Source: SZUA-370 sp034003955 (lineage in GTDB: Bacteria; Spirochaetota; Spirochaetia; Treponematales; UBA12059). From it: DNA of 64,000 nt. Shown here piece after piece: positions 34,255-41,630 of this stretch (within the stretch, counting starts at the first letter, position 1; each line of letters opens with the position of its first letter). The notes beneath the pieces were generated by a model. That model was not told the origin of the DNA, ran no database searches, and saw only the letters and a program-made list of their open reading frames with translations. Location: contig JAVEXO010000002.1 in NCBI GenBank assembly GCA_034003955.1, positions 51,514 through 115,513 of the forward strand, given 5' to 3'. Position numbers and translations under genes: made by a program.

Positions 34255-35679
34255 CTAGTTGTTGGCAGCAGCCCCAACTAACACCTTTTTATCCTCTGTC
34301 TCTACGGTTGTGCCGTTTAGTTTAGCCAATACGCGCGGAGCAAACCACTTCGCCAGGGTTACGAGCGTCAATACAGGGGGCCTTGATGGCGCACCGGGTA
34401 TGACACTAATATCACAGGCGTAACAATTAGGAATCGGTGACTCAAGGTTCTTGTCCATGACCATACCAACCGAGCACGTTCCACCCGGGTGGCCGAAGGT
34501 CAAGCCGCCCTTCCAGTGGCTTAAAGAGCCATGGTGTATAGTGTCTTCCACACAGCCCATTTTTAGAAGAATCTTTTCATTTACATAACGACAATAGTTC
34601 ATTCTCTGTTCATCTTTGGATGTCAGTGTCTTTGAAACCATACCGTCCCAAGCTACTCGACCTTCGCCGTCATCATGAATTTTATTGAACAGAGCCACTC
34701 TGCGCGGATGCTTTTTCCAGGTGTCTAAGAAGCCCTTTATGCCTTTGTTCTGGAGTTGGAATGTTGACCAGAACAATCTACCCCAGGTTACATCTGAGGC
34801 AAAAAGACAACCATGCTTGTCATCCATGAAGTTAACTGATGTTCCGTGCTCATACATGTTTCCTTTTTCACCTTCCGGCATGAGGCCTAATGATGAGAAG
34901 CTGGGATCACCGAACATTCGTGTTCCCGCTGTGGTTACGCCTGAATGTATCATTATACTGGCAGTTCCAATGCCACCGGCTGCACAAATAAGCATTTTAC
35001 CACGGATCTCGTACAGCTGATTGTCTTGAGTGCCCCATGCCTTGAAACCTACAGCCTTGCCATTTTCTACAATAACACTGTCTACCTTGATACGCGTCAT
35101 CATTTTCGCACCGTATTCCATGGCTTCATGGGCAGAATAGTAACCCATCCACTTGGCTCCATGCTTGCAGCCCATGGGAGATGTAGTGCAGGCATATTTA
35201 CATTTTTCCCAATTGATATGCCGTAAGGAAGGAACAAATGGGTATCCAAGCTCATTGGCAGCCTGCATCATACGTTTGTTTATTGGACCAAGAAACTCTT
35301 CGGGAGTTTCAGACACCCAGCTTTCAACCTTGGCTGCCTCTAGATACGGCCTGAGATTTATACCTACATCGTCCCAGCCTGTGAATTCAGGAAGCGCGGC
35401 AATACCTGCATAGAGGTATGATCCACCTCCGACACCAGTACCGATCACGATACCATTTCCTTCTATGCTCGATGACCAGTTTTGGCCTGGATTTCTGTCC
35501 ATGTGTTCGCCGTTGAGCATGCCCAAGGCTGTTCCGATGCCCTTCAGGGTGTCTCCACCCTTCTCAAGGAGAAGTACCTTTTTGCCTGCCTTTGACAGGT
35601 CCTTTGCGAGTACACATCCACAGGGTCCTGCGCCGGCTATGACCACATCATAGCCATCAATAAACACCTTCTTCTTCAT
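34255..35679 (-). CDS. GMC-family FAD oxidoreductase
   Basis: A 474-residue flavoprotein. The FAD Rossmann motif is DVVIAGAGPCGCVLA (GAGPCG 16-21) with LLLEKGG ending the fold. The GMC C-terminal region has HPGGTCSVGMVMDKNLESPI, split here at Met, then PSRPPVLTLVTLAKWFA. It oxidises an alcohol, sugar or sterol-like substrate, or acts as a dehydrogenase with a quinone acceptor. The start was set by GGAGG 7 nt upstream; the frame extends 45 codons further. Its association with isoprenoid genes is unusual. Confidence 0.88.
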   Translation of the reverse strand: MKKKVFIDGYDVVIAGAGPCGCVLAKDLSKAGKKVLLLEKGGDTLKGIGTALGMLNGEHMDRNPGQNWSSSIEGNGIVIGTGVGGGSYLYAGIAALPEFTGWDDVGINLRPYLEAAKVESWVSETPEEFLGPINKRMMQAANELGYPFVPSLRHINWEKCKYACTTSPMGCKHGAKWMGYYSAHEAMEYGAKMMTRIKVDSVIVENGKAVGFKAWGTQDNQLYEIRGKMLICAAGGIGTASIMIHSGVTTAGTRMFGDPSFSSLGLMPEGEKGNMYEHGTSVNFMDDKHGCLFASDVTWGRLFWSTFQLQNKGIKGFLDTWKKHPRRVALFNKIHDDGEGRVAWDGMVSKTLTSKDEQRMNYCRYVNEKILLKMGCVEDTIHHGSLSHWKGGLTFGHPGGTCSVGMVMDKNLESPIPNCYACDISVIPGAPSRPPVLTLVTLAKWFAPRVLAKLNGTTVETEDKKVLVGAAANN

Positions 35680-35875
35680 CGAAAGACCTCCAAAGTAGCT
35701 CGTATTTTTTCTCACGTTTCCATGAGATTTTTCCTTACGAAGCCATGGCCGTGTCTTTTTTGTTCGAGCTCCCGAAAGCGCATGCTGCATATTTTTTTTA
35801 GCAACATTTTCCATGAATGAGTCTCAATGGAGATGTATCCGCTGAGACATCGTTAGCAGAGTTTTATAAACGAAA
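35680..35875. other. Noncoding stretch upstream of the GMC gene
   Basis: No RNA gene, clear promoter or repeat was recognised. The minus strand includes an open 5' extension of the GMC frame without start signals. Confidence 0.4.
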
Positions 35876-35995
35876 ATGCTGATAACTACAACGATCCCTC
35901 AGGATGAAGTGTTGCGAAAACACATTCGTAGAATTGAGCTGATTAGGATCGATTGTGAGGGCAGGAACCTGATAGTAGACTGGGAGGATGCATAA
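35876..35995 (+). CDS. Short hypothetical ORF, 39 residues
   Basis: Reads MLITTTIPQDEVLRK, then HIRRIELIRIDCEGRNLIVD and WEDA. The beta-rich composition looks protein-like, but there is no ribosome-binding site and no family was recognised. Its TAA overlaps the ATG of the next short ORF (TAATG), the arrangement of coupled small genes. Possibly a remnant of a toxin-antitoxin-like pair or chance. Confidence 0.3.
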   Translation: MLITTTIPQDEVLRKHIRRIELIRIDCEGRNLIVDWEDA

Positions 35996-36174
35996 TGGAG
36001 TACGGAAAGTTCATTTTGCATGGGAGGGAACGCCAGATCCGTTCAACTCATCATGGAATTTCCGTCTTCTTGACCCGCCAATCAATTTTTACACACGGCA
36101 ATGTCAATAGGTACATTGTGTTCGTTAAGCATGCTTTTGTCAAGTATAATGCTTTATCTCTCTACTGGATCTAA
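35995..36174 (+). CDS. Short hypothetical ORF, 59 residues
   Basis: Begins MEYGKFILHGRERQIRSTHH and runs into the 3' end of the opposing 4.4-kb gene and through the flanking 30-bp repeat. GGGAGG lies about 9 nt ahead of the ATG inside the preceding ORF. No family recognised; the distal third is probably noncoding in origin. Confidence 0.28.
   Translation: MEYGKFILHGRERQIRSTHHGISVFLTRQSIFTHGNVNRYIVFVKHAFVKYNALSLYWI
36130..36159 (+). repeat. 30-bp imperfect direct repeat, copy 1 (at 3' end of the 1476-aa gene)
   Basis: Matches copy 2 at 40567-40596 in 25 of 30 positions in the same orientation. Shared core on this strand: TTGTCAAG, one variable base, then ATAATGCT. On the gene's strand this copy starts at the stop codon and reads ATACTTGACAAAAGC where copy 2 reads ATGCTTGACAAGCGC. 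Confidence 0.7.
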
Positions 36175-39100
36175 TGCCGTCAAGCCAGGTAGAGATAAGC
36201 GCTCTAGATATTCCAAGAAGGCTCGTGGGCCAGAAGAAAGATGAAAACCAGGAGCATGTATATCTGCCAAGTGTTTTTCATCCTCACTACAGACCACCGT
36301 CAAGTTTGCTCGACCTATGGCATGATGCAGTGCCCACTCCTGTGCATTGAGAGAACCACGCGATGAACTACTGCGATCCTCTGTAAAATGCTCGAGTGCC
36401 GCTGGCCCAGACCACATAATTGTCTGGGCAGTATCGAGGCTCAGGACAAGGCGCTGCTCAGCTCGAGTCAGTTTCTTTAATTCCTGATTATTTCCAGACA
36501 CGTCCATTGCAACAATGATGACTTTTTCCGGATGTTTCTTAAAGAGGGATTGTATCATAGACTCTACGGCTTTCTGGTCAGGCTGCATAGCAGGTTCATC
36601 GGAGTCTAGCCTGCTTGAAACACGAGTATAGCATACGGCAAGCTGATCTACTCGGGGAAGCAAGGCCGCCATGACGCCAAATTGAGCCTCAAGCTCAGCT
36701 CCACCAAAGACGGCTATGAAAGGATGTACCGGTGCATTAAGAATTGAAGACAGAATAGATAGTTCCCGTGCCACCAATGGCCCGGCCAATTTTCTTGATA
36801 CAAATTTAGGTACTCCCGTTATACTCGCATGTCGTCTTTGACAAACATTGAAGGCGTCATTCACGAACCAACCATCACAAAGACCAGCTAGCGATCGAGC
36901 AAAGGCTTCATCGTTGTCTTTCTCTCCGGCGGCGAAACGTAAATTCTCTATCAGGTTTACTGAGCCCGAGACAATATCTTCTTTTCCAATCAATACACCA
37001 GAGGCACCAACACTCGTTTCATGAAATATAAAATCAGAACCCAAGTGTTTCTGCAACATTTCAGCAACCGGTTTAAGTGAGTAGCGATGATAGAGATCTT
37101 CTCGTGATACATTAGAATCTTCGGCGGCTCCTGGATCTCCTAGATGAGAGCATACGATTGGTGTAGCACCCTTCTCAAGCAAGACTCTCAATGCTGGTAT
37201 AATTTGGAGTATTCGTCTGTCATCCTCTATATAATAATCTTCAACACCTATGTTGGCATCGACTCTAACGAGAACCTTTATTCCATCCAAGCGATCTATG
37301 TCGTCTAGACTCGCTCGTTGCGTGTTTGTCTTGCTCATCATGTCTGCTTGCTCTAAACGTATCAGCTTATGTACCGCTTCTGCAGCCTCGGCAGCCGTTT
37401 TACAACGAGAGGCTGCCAAACTAACGGCAGAAAGTGGCAGGAAAAATTCAGATATAGGCGCCACGCCCCGGTAGACAGCACCTGTATTGCCGTCGGCTGT
37501 AACCCTCTCGCCTTCTCGTAACAGAGTCGGAGTGGATCCATGGAATAAGACCGTTTTATGCTCTATATCTATTTCTACATCACTGCAGCCGACTATGCAT
37601 GGCTTGTTCATTGCCATGGCGGTAATTGCCGCGTGAGATGTTCTTCCTGGATAGATAGTAACGATAGCATGGGCACCGTTCATTACGGCGAAGTCTGTGG
37701 GTTTTGTGGTGTGAGCCAGGTAAACTACGCTTTCTCTTCGAGCCTCTGCTTCCTGTAGACGCTTCTGCGTAAGCACCAGTGTTCCAGAAACAACGCCTCC
37801 ATTGATTGGTACACCTACGGTCAATGGTGGATTCCATAGACGTGACTGGAAGTCAGCCCTGGGCAGCGCCACAGATGCATAGGCCATCTCAAGACGATCC
37901 AAACGTTCACGGTATTCTGTAAGGCCAATCACTCCTCGGCGCAAGAAATCTGTATCAGCCGAAAGATTGGCAAAGGGTCCTAACTTAGCCGCACGTGCCT
38001 GCAGCAGGTATAGCTTTCCGTCTTCCACGGTAAACTCAAGATCAAGATCCTGCCTATAATGCCCAACCAGCAGGCTCTTACAGGTTTCCAGCTCATCATG
38101 CAAGACCTTATCTAGATTTGCAACAGGCTCGGTATCGGAACTACCCATCACCACTTCTTCACCCTGCGCCTGCTTTTTAAACTCGCCAAAGAGTTCGTCC
38201 TCTCCGGTTATAGGATTGCGCGTAATGACTACACCGCTCAGGGAACGATCATTCAGGTTGCCAAAGGCCAATTGCTGAACGGTAACAGCAGTTTCTACAT
38301 GGATATCGGTTACCAGTGTCTTAGAATATGCACGGACGGCTTGGTTGCCTCTAGATGCGTAGACAAGCTGGATACAACGGAGTATCTGTTCTCTTGGATC
38401 CAGGAAGAATCGCTGCCCAAAAAGAGTAGCCAAGCGAGACTCCATCTCATCCACGCTTCTTACTACGATGCGTTTGGCAGTTCTCGGTTCCATGTCTCTT
38501 CCACCCAGGATATCTCGGCCATCCAAGAGAGCGCGGGCATCCAAGGCTGTACCGCTATTTTTTGCATCAGACTCATCGTTCAAGTCTTCTTGAGCTATCG
38601 AATCTTTAGTGGCAGCATCTCCCTTTTTGTTTTGTAGGTTTTGAGTGCCTATAGAGGCATCCCCATCCGTGTGAATAGTCACTTCAGACAGATCGGCAAG
38701 TATTGTAAGATCTTGACCATCAAACAAGTCCCAGTTGTCAAGAAGATCCAAGGCATCTAAACAATTACTTAGAAATCTTTTGTACAAGGAATCTGCCAAG
38801 ACTTTTCCTCTTCGCTTTACGATTCCATCCATCACAGTTGGAGTAATACCTACGTTCAGTATCGTAGCCATGACACCAGGCATAGACATCGGCGCCCCAG
38901 AGCGTATTGATACCAAAAGCGGGCGATCTGCATTGCCGAGTTCTCTACCGCTCTGTCTTTCAAGCTCACGCAGGTTTGCATCCACCAAGGCTATTATGAT
39001 TGGATTGTCAAGCTTCCCACTCTGCGAACTGTATTTAAAGAGAGGGAAACCAAGAATAAAGGCTGGAGGAACCATAAGACCTATCTTGGCCATGTCTAGA

Positions 39101-40584
39101 ATGCTGTTACCTTTTCCGCCAAACATATGGCGAGCGCCGTCATCTACTTCTCGCCAGGTGGCTGCGATACATGATTCAGGAGATCTGTGTTCAAAATTAG
39201 GTTGGGGATTAAAGTCAGCATAGAGACGACGAGTCTCACTTTGTCGCTTTAATTCCAGGTCTACAGCGCTCGCCACCTTCTCTGTGAATTCACTTAAGAC
39301 ATGCAGGAGTGTTCTGCGTATGAAGTTGTTAAAGAATCTAGTCTTGATTGAAGAAAGCCTTGAGGTTGGGAAGTCATACGCCTCCAGGGCCTTGTTCAGG
39401 TTCCCACTCATCATATCGATGATGCCTGTCTGAAGATACGTTTGTAGTTCCCTGCAGATAGAAACCAGACAACGCTTTGTCCTGAAAAAATCGTAGACAG
39501 AAGACGCACGCAGCTCTTCTAACTCCTGTTGGTTTGACTTTACATCACCTATATCAAGACCCTTGATGACAGAAATAGCAAGAATTTCCAGGATGATGCC
39601 TAATGCTTCACGAATGTTATGTGGTGTAACATCCGTATAATGATTGTTTGTAAGATCGCTGGCTAAAAGGAATACTAGACGGCCAATGGATAGATCGAGC
39701 AATAAAAAATCATAGAGTTCGATACGACCCTCGCTATACGACTTCTTAAGAAGCTGTTTAAACATTGCCAGGCGTTTTATGTAATCTAGCAGCAAGTGGG
39801 GCTTGGAAAGGTTGTCAGAAGTGAGCATTTCAAGAAAGCTCTGCACTTCTGCCCTCATAAAACATCGATCGAACATGTCCATGCCATCAGCAAGCTCTCG
39901 CTTGACGGCGGCTAGGTTACCTGCCCCGTAATCCCATAAATATTGTAATCGCTCCAGGAGATCCTGTGCTAGATCAATAAACTCCTGGCTTTCATCCTCT
40001 ATAGAAAACATGCTTGGCAGAGCCACGTAGCCGACCTTGCGCATGGGTTCTGGATTATCATGCAGGACAAGCTGCAGGTAAGGCTCCAAAAAGAGCCCAA
40101 TTATACGAGGAGACAGGCGTCTATGAACCTCTTTCCTAAGATCACCTGCAAACCCTCGAACAGGATCATCCTCTGTCCTTGCCTCCTCGAATTCTTCGGC
40201 GCTTGCTCTTATTTGCTCAATCATGTCTTCCGCATTCTGTCGGGTGGGAAGCTTCTTTATGACTTCGCGGGTGTAGTATATAAAGGTTGCAGATGGCTTG
40301 GAAACCGAATTCAGGGTAAGACGCATCTCACTCTCTATCCGTGCATATATTTTCTCTATATCGTCTTTCTGAGATCGTTGATCCGGAACGCCTTCATCCT
40401 GACCTAAGAGCCTGAGGTGTACCAGAATTTCAATGAGCAGATCGATGCGTCCCTGCTCATCAGCGCACTCCCTAACCTGTTGGAGTTGACCTAGAATACT
40501 GTCCCATGTGTTGAGGCGCACAGTTATCCTCCAGAAAGAGTGATAAATCCCATCTTTGCCCCTAGAGATGCGCTTGTCAAGCAT
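36154..40584 (-). CDS. PPDK-type ATP-grasp and phospho-histidine domains fused to a degenerate phosphoglycerate-kinase-like domain
   Basis: A 1476-residue cytoplasmic protein. Residues 1-~480 are mostly helical and not recognised. Residues ~487-870 match the ATP-grasp half of pyruvate phosphate dikinase: MFGGKGNS (487-), SIRSGAPMSMPGVM, SGVVITRNPITGE, QAQGEEVV and the closing QAR (862-864). Residues ~920-1030 are the swivelling domain with the catalytic His in GRTSHAA (H984). The PEP/pyruvate barrel is absent. Instead residues ~1090-1470 resemble phosphoglycerate kinase (LVRVDANIG with R1107-D1109, SHLGDP, LIENLRF, MWSGPAALEHF). In that domain GGAKVSDK is GGAELEAQ, the GGGDS loop is CSEDE (1432-1436) and STGGGA is LSSGPRA, so kinase activity by it is doubtful. 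Probably forms phospho-His and passes it to an unknown acceptor. Confidence 0.85.
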   Translation of the reverse strand: MLDKRISRGKDGIYHSFWRITVRLNTWDSILGQLQQVRECADEQGRIDLLIEILVHLRLLGQDEGVPDQRSQKDDIEKIYARIESEMRLTLNSVSKPSATFIYYTREVIKKLPTRQNAEDMIEQIRASAEEFEEARTEDDPVRGFAGDLRKEVHRRLSPRIIGLFLEPYLQLVLHDNPEPMRKVGYVALPSMFSIEDESQEFIDLAQDLLERLQYLWDYGAGNLAAVKRELADGMDMFDRCFMRAEVQSFLEMLTSDNLSKPHLLLDYIKRLAMFKQLLKKSYSEGRIELYDFLLLDLSIGRLVFLLASDLTNNHYTDVTPHNIREALGIILEILAISVIKGLDIGDVKSNQQELEELRASSVYDFFRTKRCLVSICRELQTYLQTGIIDMMSGNLNKALEAYDFPTSRLSSIKTRFFNNFIRRTLLHVLSEFTEKVASAVDLELKRQSETRRLYADFNPQPNFEHRSPESCIAATWREVDDGARHMFGGKGNSILDMAKIGLMVPPAFILGFPLFKYSSQSGKLDNPIIIALVDANLRELERQSGRELGNADRPLLVSIRSGAPMSMPGVMATILNVGITPTVMDGIVKRRGKVLADSLYKRFLSNCLDALDLLDNWDLFDGQDLTILADLSEVTIHTDGDASIGTQNLQNKKGDAATKDSIAQEDLNDESDAKNSGTALDARALLDGRDILGGRDMEPRTAKRIVVRSVDEMESRLATLFGQRFFLDPREQILRCIQLVYASRGNQAVRAYSKTLVTDIHVETAVTVQQLAFGNLNDRSLSGVVITRNPITGEDELFGEFKKQAQGEEVVMGSSDTEPVANLDKVLHDELETCKSLLVGHYRQDLDLEFTVEDGKLYLLQARAAKLGPFANLSADTDFLRRGVIGLTEYRERLDRLEMAYASVALPRADFQSRLWNPPLTVGVPINGGVVSGTLVLTQKRLQEAEARRESVVYLAHTTKPTDFAVMNGAHAIVTIYPGRTSHAAITAMAMNKPCIVGCSDVEIDIEHKTVLFHGSTPTLLREGERVTADGNTGAVYRGVAPISEFFLPLSAVSLAASRCKTAAEAAEAVHKLIRLEQADMMSKTNTQRASLDDIDRLDGIKVLVRVDANIGVEDYYIEDDRRILQIIPALRVLLEKGATPIVCSHLGDPGAAEDSNVSREDLYHRYSLKPVAEMLQKHLGSDFIFHETSVGASGVLIGKEDIVSGSVNLIENLRFAAGEKDNDEAFARSLAGLCDGWFVNDAFNVCQRRHASITGVPKFVSRKLAGPLVARELSILSSILNAPVHPFIAVFGGAELEAQFGVMAALLPRVDQLAVCYTRVSSRLDSDEPAMQPDQKAVESMIQSLFKKHPEKVIIVAMDVSGNNQELKKLTRAEQRLVLSLDTAQTIMWSGPAALEHFTEDRSSSSRGSLNAQEWALHHAIGRANLTVVCSEDEKHLADIHAPGFHLSSGPRAFLEYLERLSLPGLTALDPVER

Positions 40585-40596
40585 AATGCTCTATCT
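40567..40596 (+). repeat. 30-bp imperfect direct repeat, copy 2 (over the start of the 1476-aa gene)
   Basis: Partner of 36130-36159 (25/30 identical). It covers the start codon and the first six codons of the gene on the minus strand plus 12 nt upstream. Confidence 0.7.
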
Positions 40597-40706
40597 TAGA
40601 GTGCTTGACCTCGGTGGACAGCCTAATACATAGAAATTGCAACTAGAATACTTGCGTCTTGTATGCGTAGCACTAATACTCTAGGCAGAAAAGAGGAAAT
40701 CTTTAT

Positions 40707-41627
40707 ATGATGAGCAGATTCTTAAACTATATAGAAATAAAGACAAAAATTACGAGTGTTTTTGCTTTTTTGTATTCCCTGGCTTTGCTTTTTGCATCGC
40801 ATATTACTATTAACTGGAGACTAACAACTTCCTTTTTTATCTCTATGCTTGTCTTCGATCTGACAACAACTGCAATTAACAACTATATAGATACCAAGAC
40901 TAACGATCAAACTCTTCAATTTAAGCGTTCAATAGCTTTAGTAATAATCTTTGTTTTATTTATCATTGCTGCGGCTTTTGGCCTGTATCTTGCGTACCAA
41001 ACGGATGGAGTTGTTCTTGCTGTAGGTGGGGTTTGTTTCCTGTTTGGTGTTTTTTATACCTACGGTCCTATACCCATATCCCGACAACCCTTAGGCGAAC
41101 TGTTTTCCGGCTTGTTTTATGGTTTGCTCATCCCGTTCCTGTTGCTGTATATCAATCTGCCTAAAGGAGCGCTCGTGCAGTACAGTGTGTACTCAGGGAC
41201 TTTCACAATGAGTATTCGTATCATCCCCGTTGTCAAGATGCTCCTCTTTACAATCCCTCCTGTATGCCTAACTGCAAATATAATGCTTGCCAATAATATA
41301 TGTGATGTAGAGAAAGATGTTGCAGTCAAACGTTATACCTTGCCCTATTACCTTGGTTCTAAGTCACTTTTACTCTTTGTGGCATTAAACTATTTGCCAT
41401 ATTTAGCGCTTATTATAATGGTGGCCATACGAATGCTACCCCCGCTCTGCCTTATATCTTTTGCAACGATTCTCATAGTTAAGAAGAATATCAAGGCATT
41501 TCTTGATACACAGGAAAAAGCCACAACCTTTATTAACTCCATAAAGAATTATGTCATTATCATGGGTTCATTTACGTTACTAATCATTATAAGTGGTTTT
41601 CTAGCTCAAACAGTCAATAGTCTATGA
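40707..41627 (+). CDS. UbiA-family prenyltransferase, MenA-like
   Basis: A 306-residue inner-membrane protein with 8-9 spans. The first Asp-rich motif is NNYIDTKTND and the second is NNICDVEKDVAVKRYTLPYYLG, split here; the latter has the N-N-x-x-D-x-x-x-D...R-T-L pattern of MenA. Such enzymes attach a polyprenyl chain to dihydroxynaphthoate or a similar aromatic or quinone precursor. GAGGAA precedes the ATG. It is divergent from the 1476-residue gene and 6.5 kb from the polyprenyl synthase. No other men genes are in the window, so a menaquinone role is inferred only. Confidence 0.83.
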   Translation: MMSRFLNYIEIKTKITSVFAFLYSLALLFASHITINWRLTTSFFISMLVFDLTTTAINNYIDTKTNDQTLQFKRSIALVIIFVLFIIAAAFGLYLAYQTDGVVLAVGGVCFLFGVFYTYGPIPISRQPLGELFSGLFYGLLIPFLLLYINLPKGALVQYSVYSGTFTMSIRIIPVVKMLLFTIPPVCLTANIMLANNICDVEKDVAVKRYTLPYYLGSKSLLLFVALNYLPYLALIIMVAIRMLPPLCLISFATILIVKKNIKAFLDTQEKATTFINSIKNYVIIMGSFTLLIIISGFLAQTVNSL

Positions 41628-41630
41628 TGC

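Noticed and set aside
36154..40584. Ordinary pyruvate phosphate dikinase or ordinary phosphoglycerate kinase
   Set aside because: The PEP/pyruvate barrel of PPDK is absent, and the PGK-like domain has lost the key Lys and both glycine-rich nucleotide motifs.
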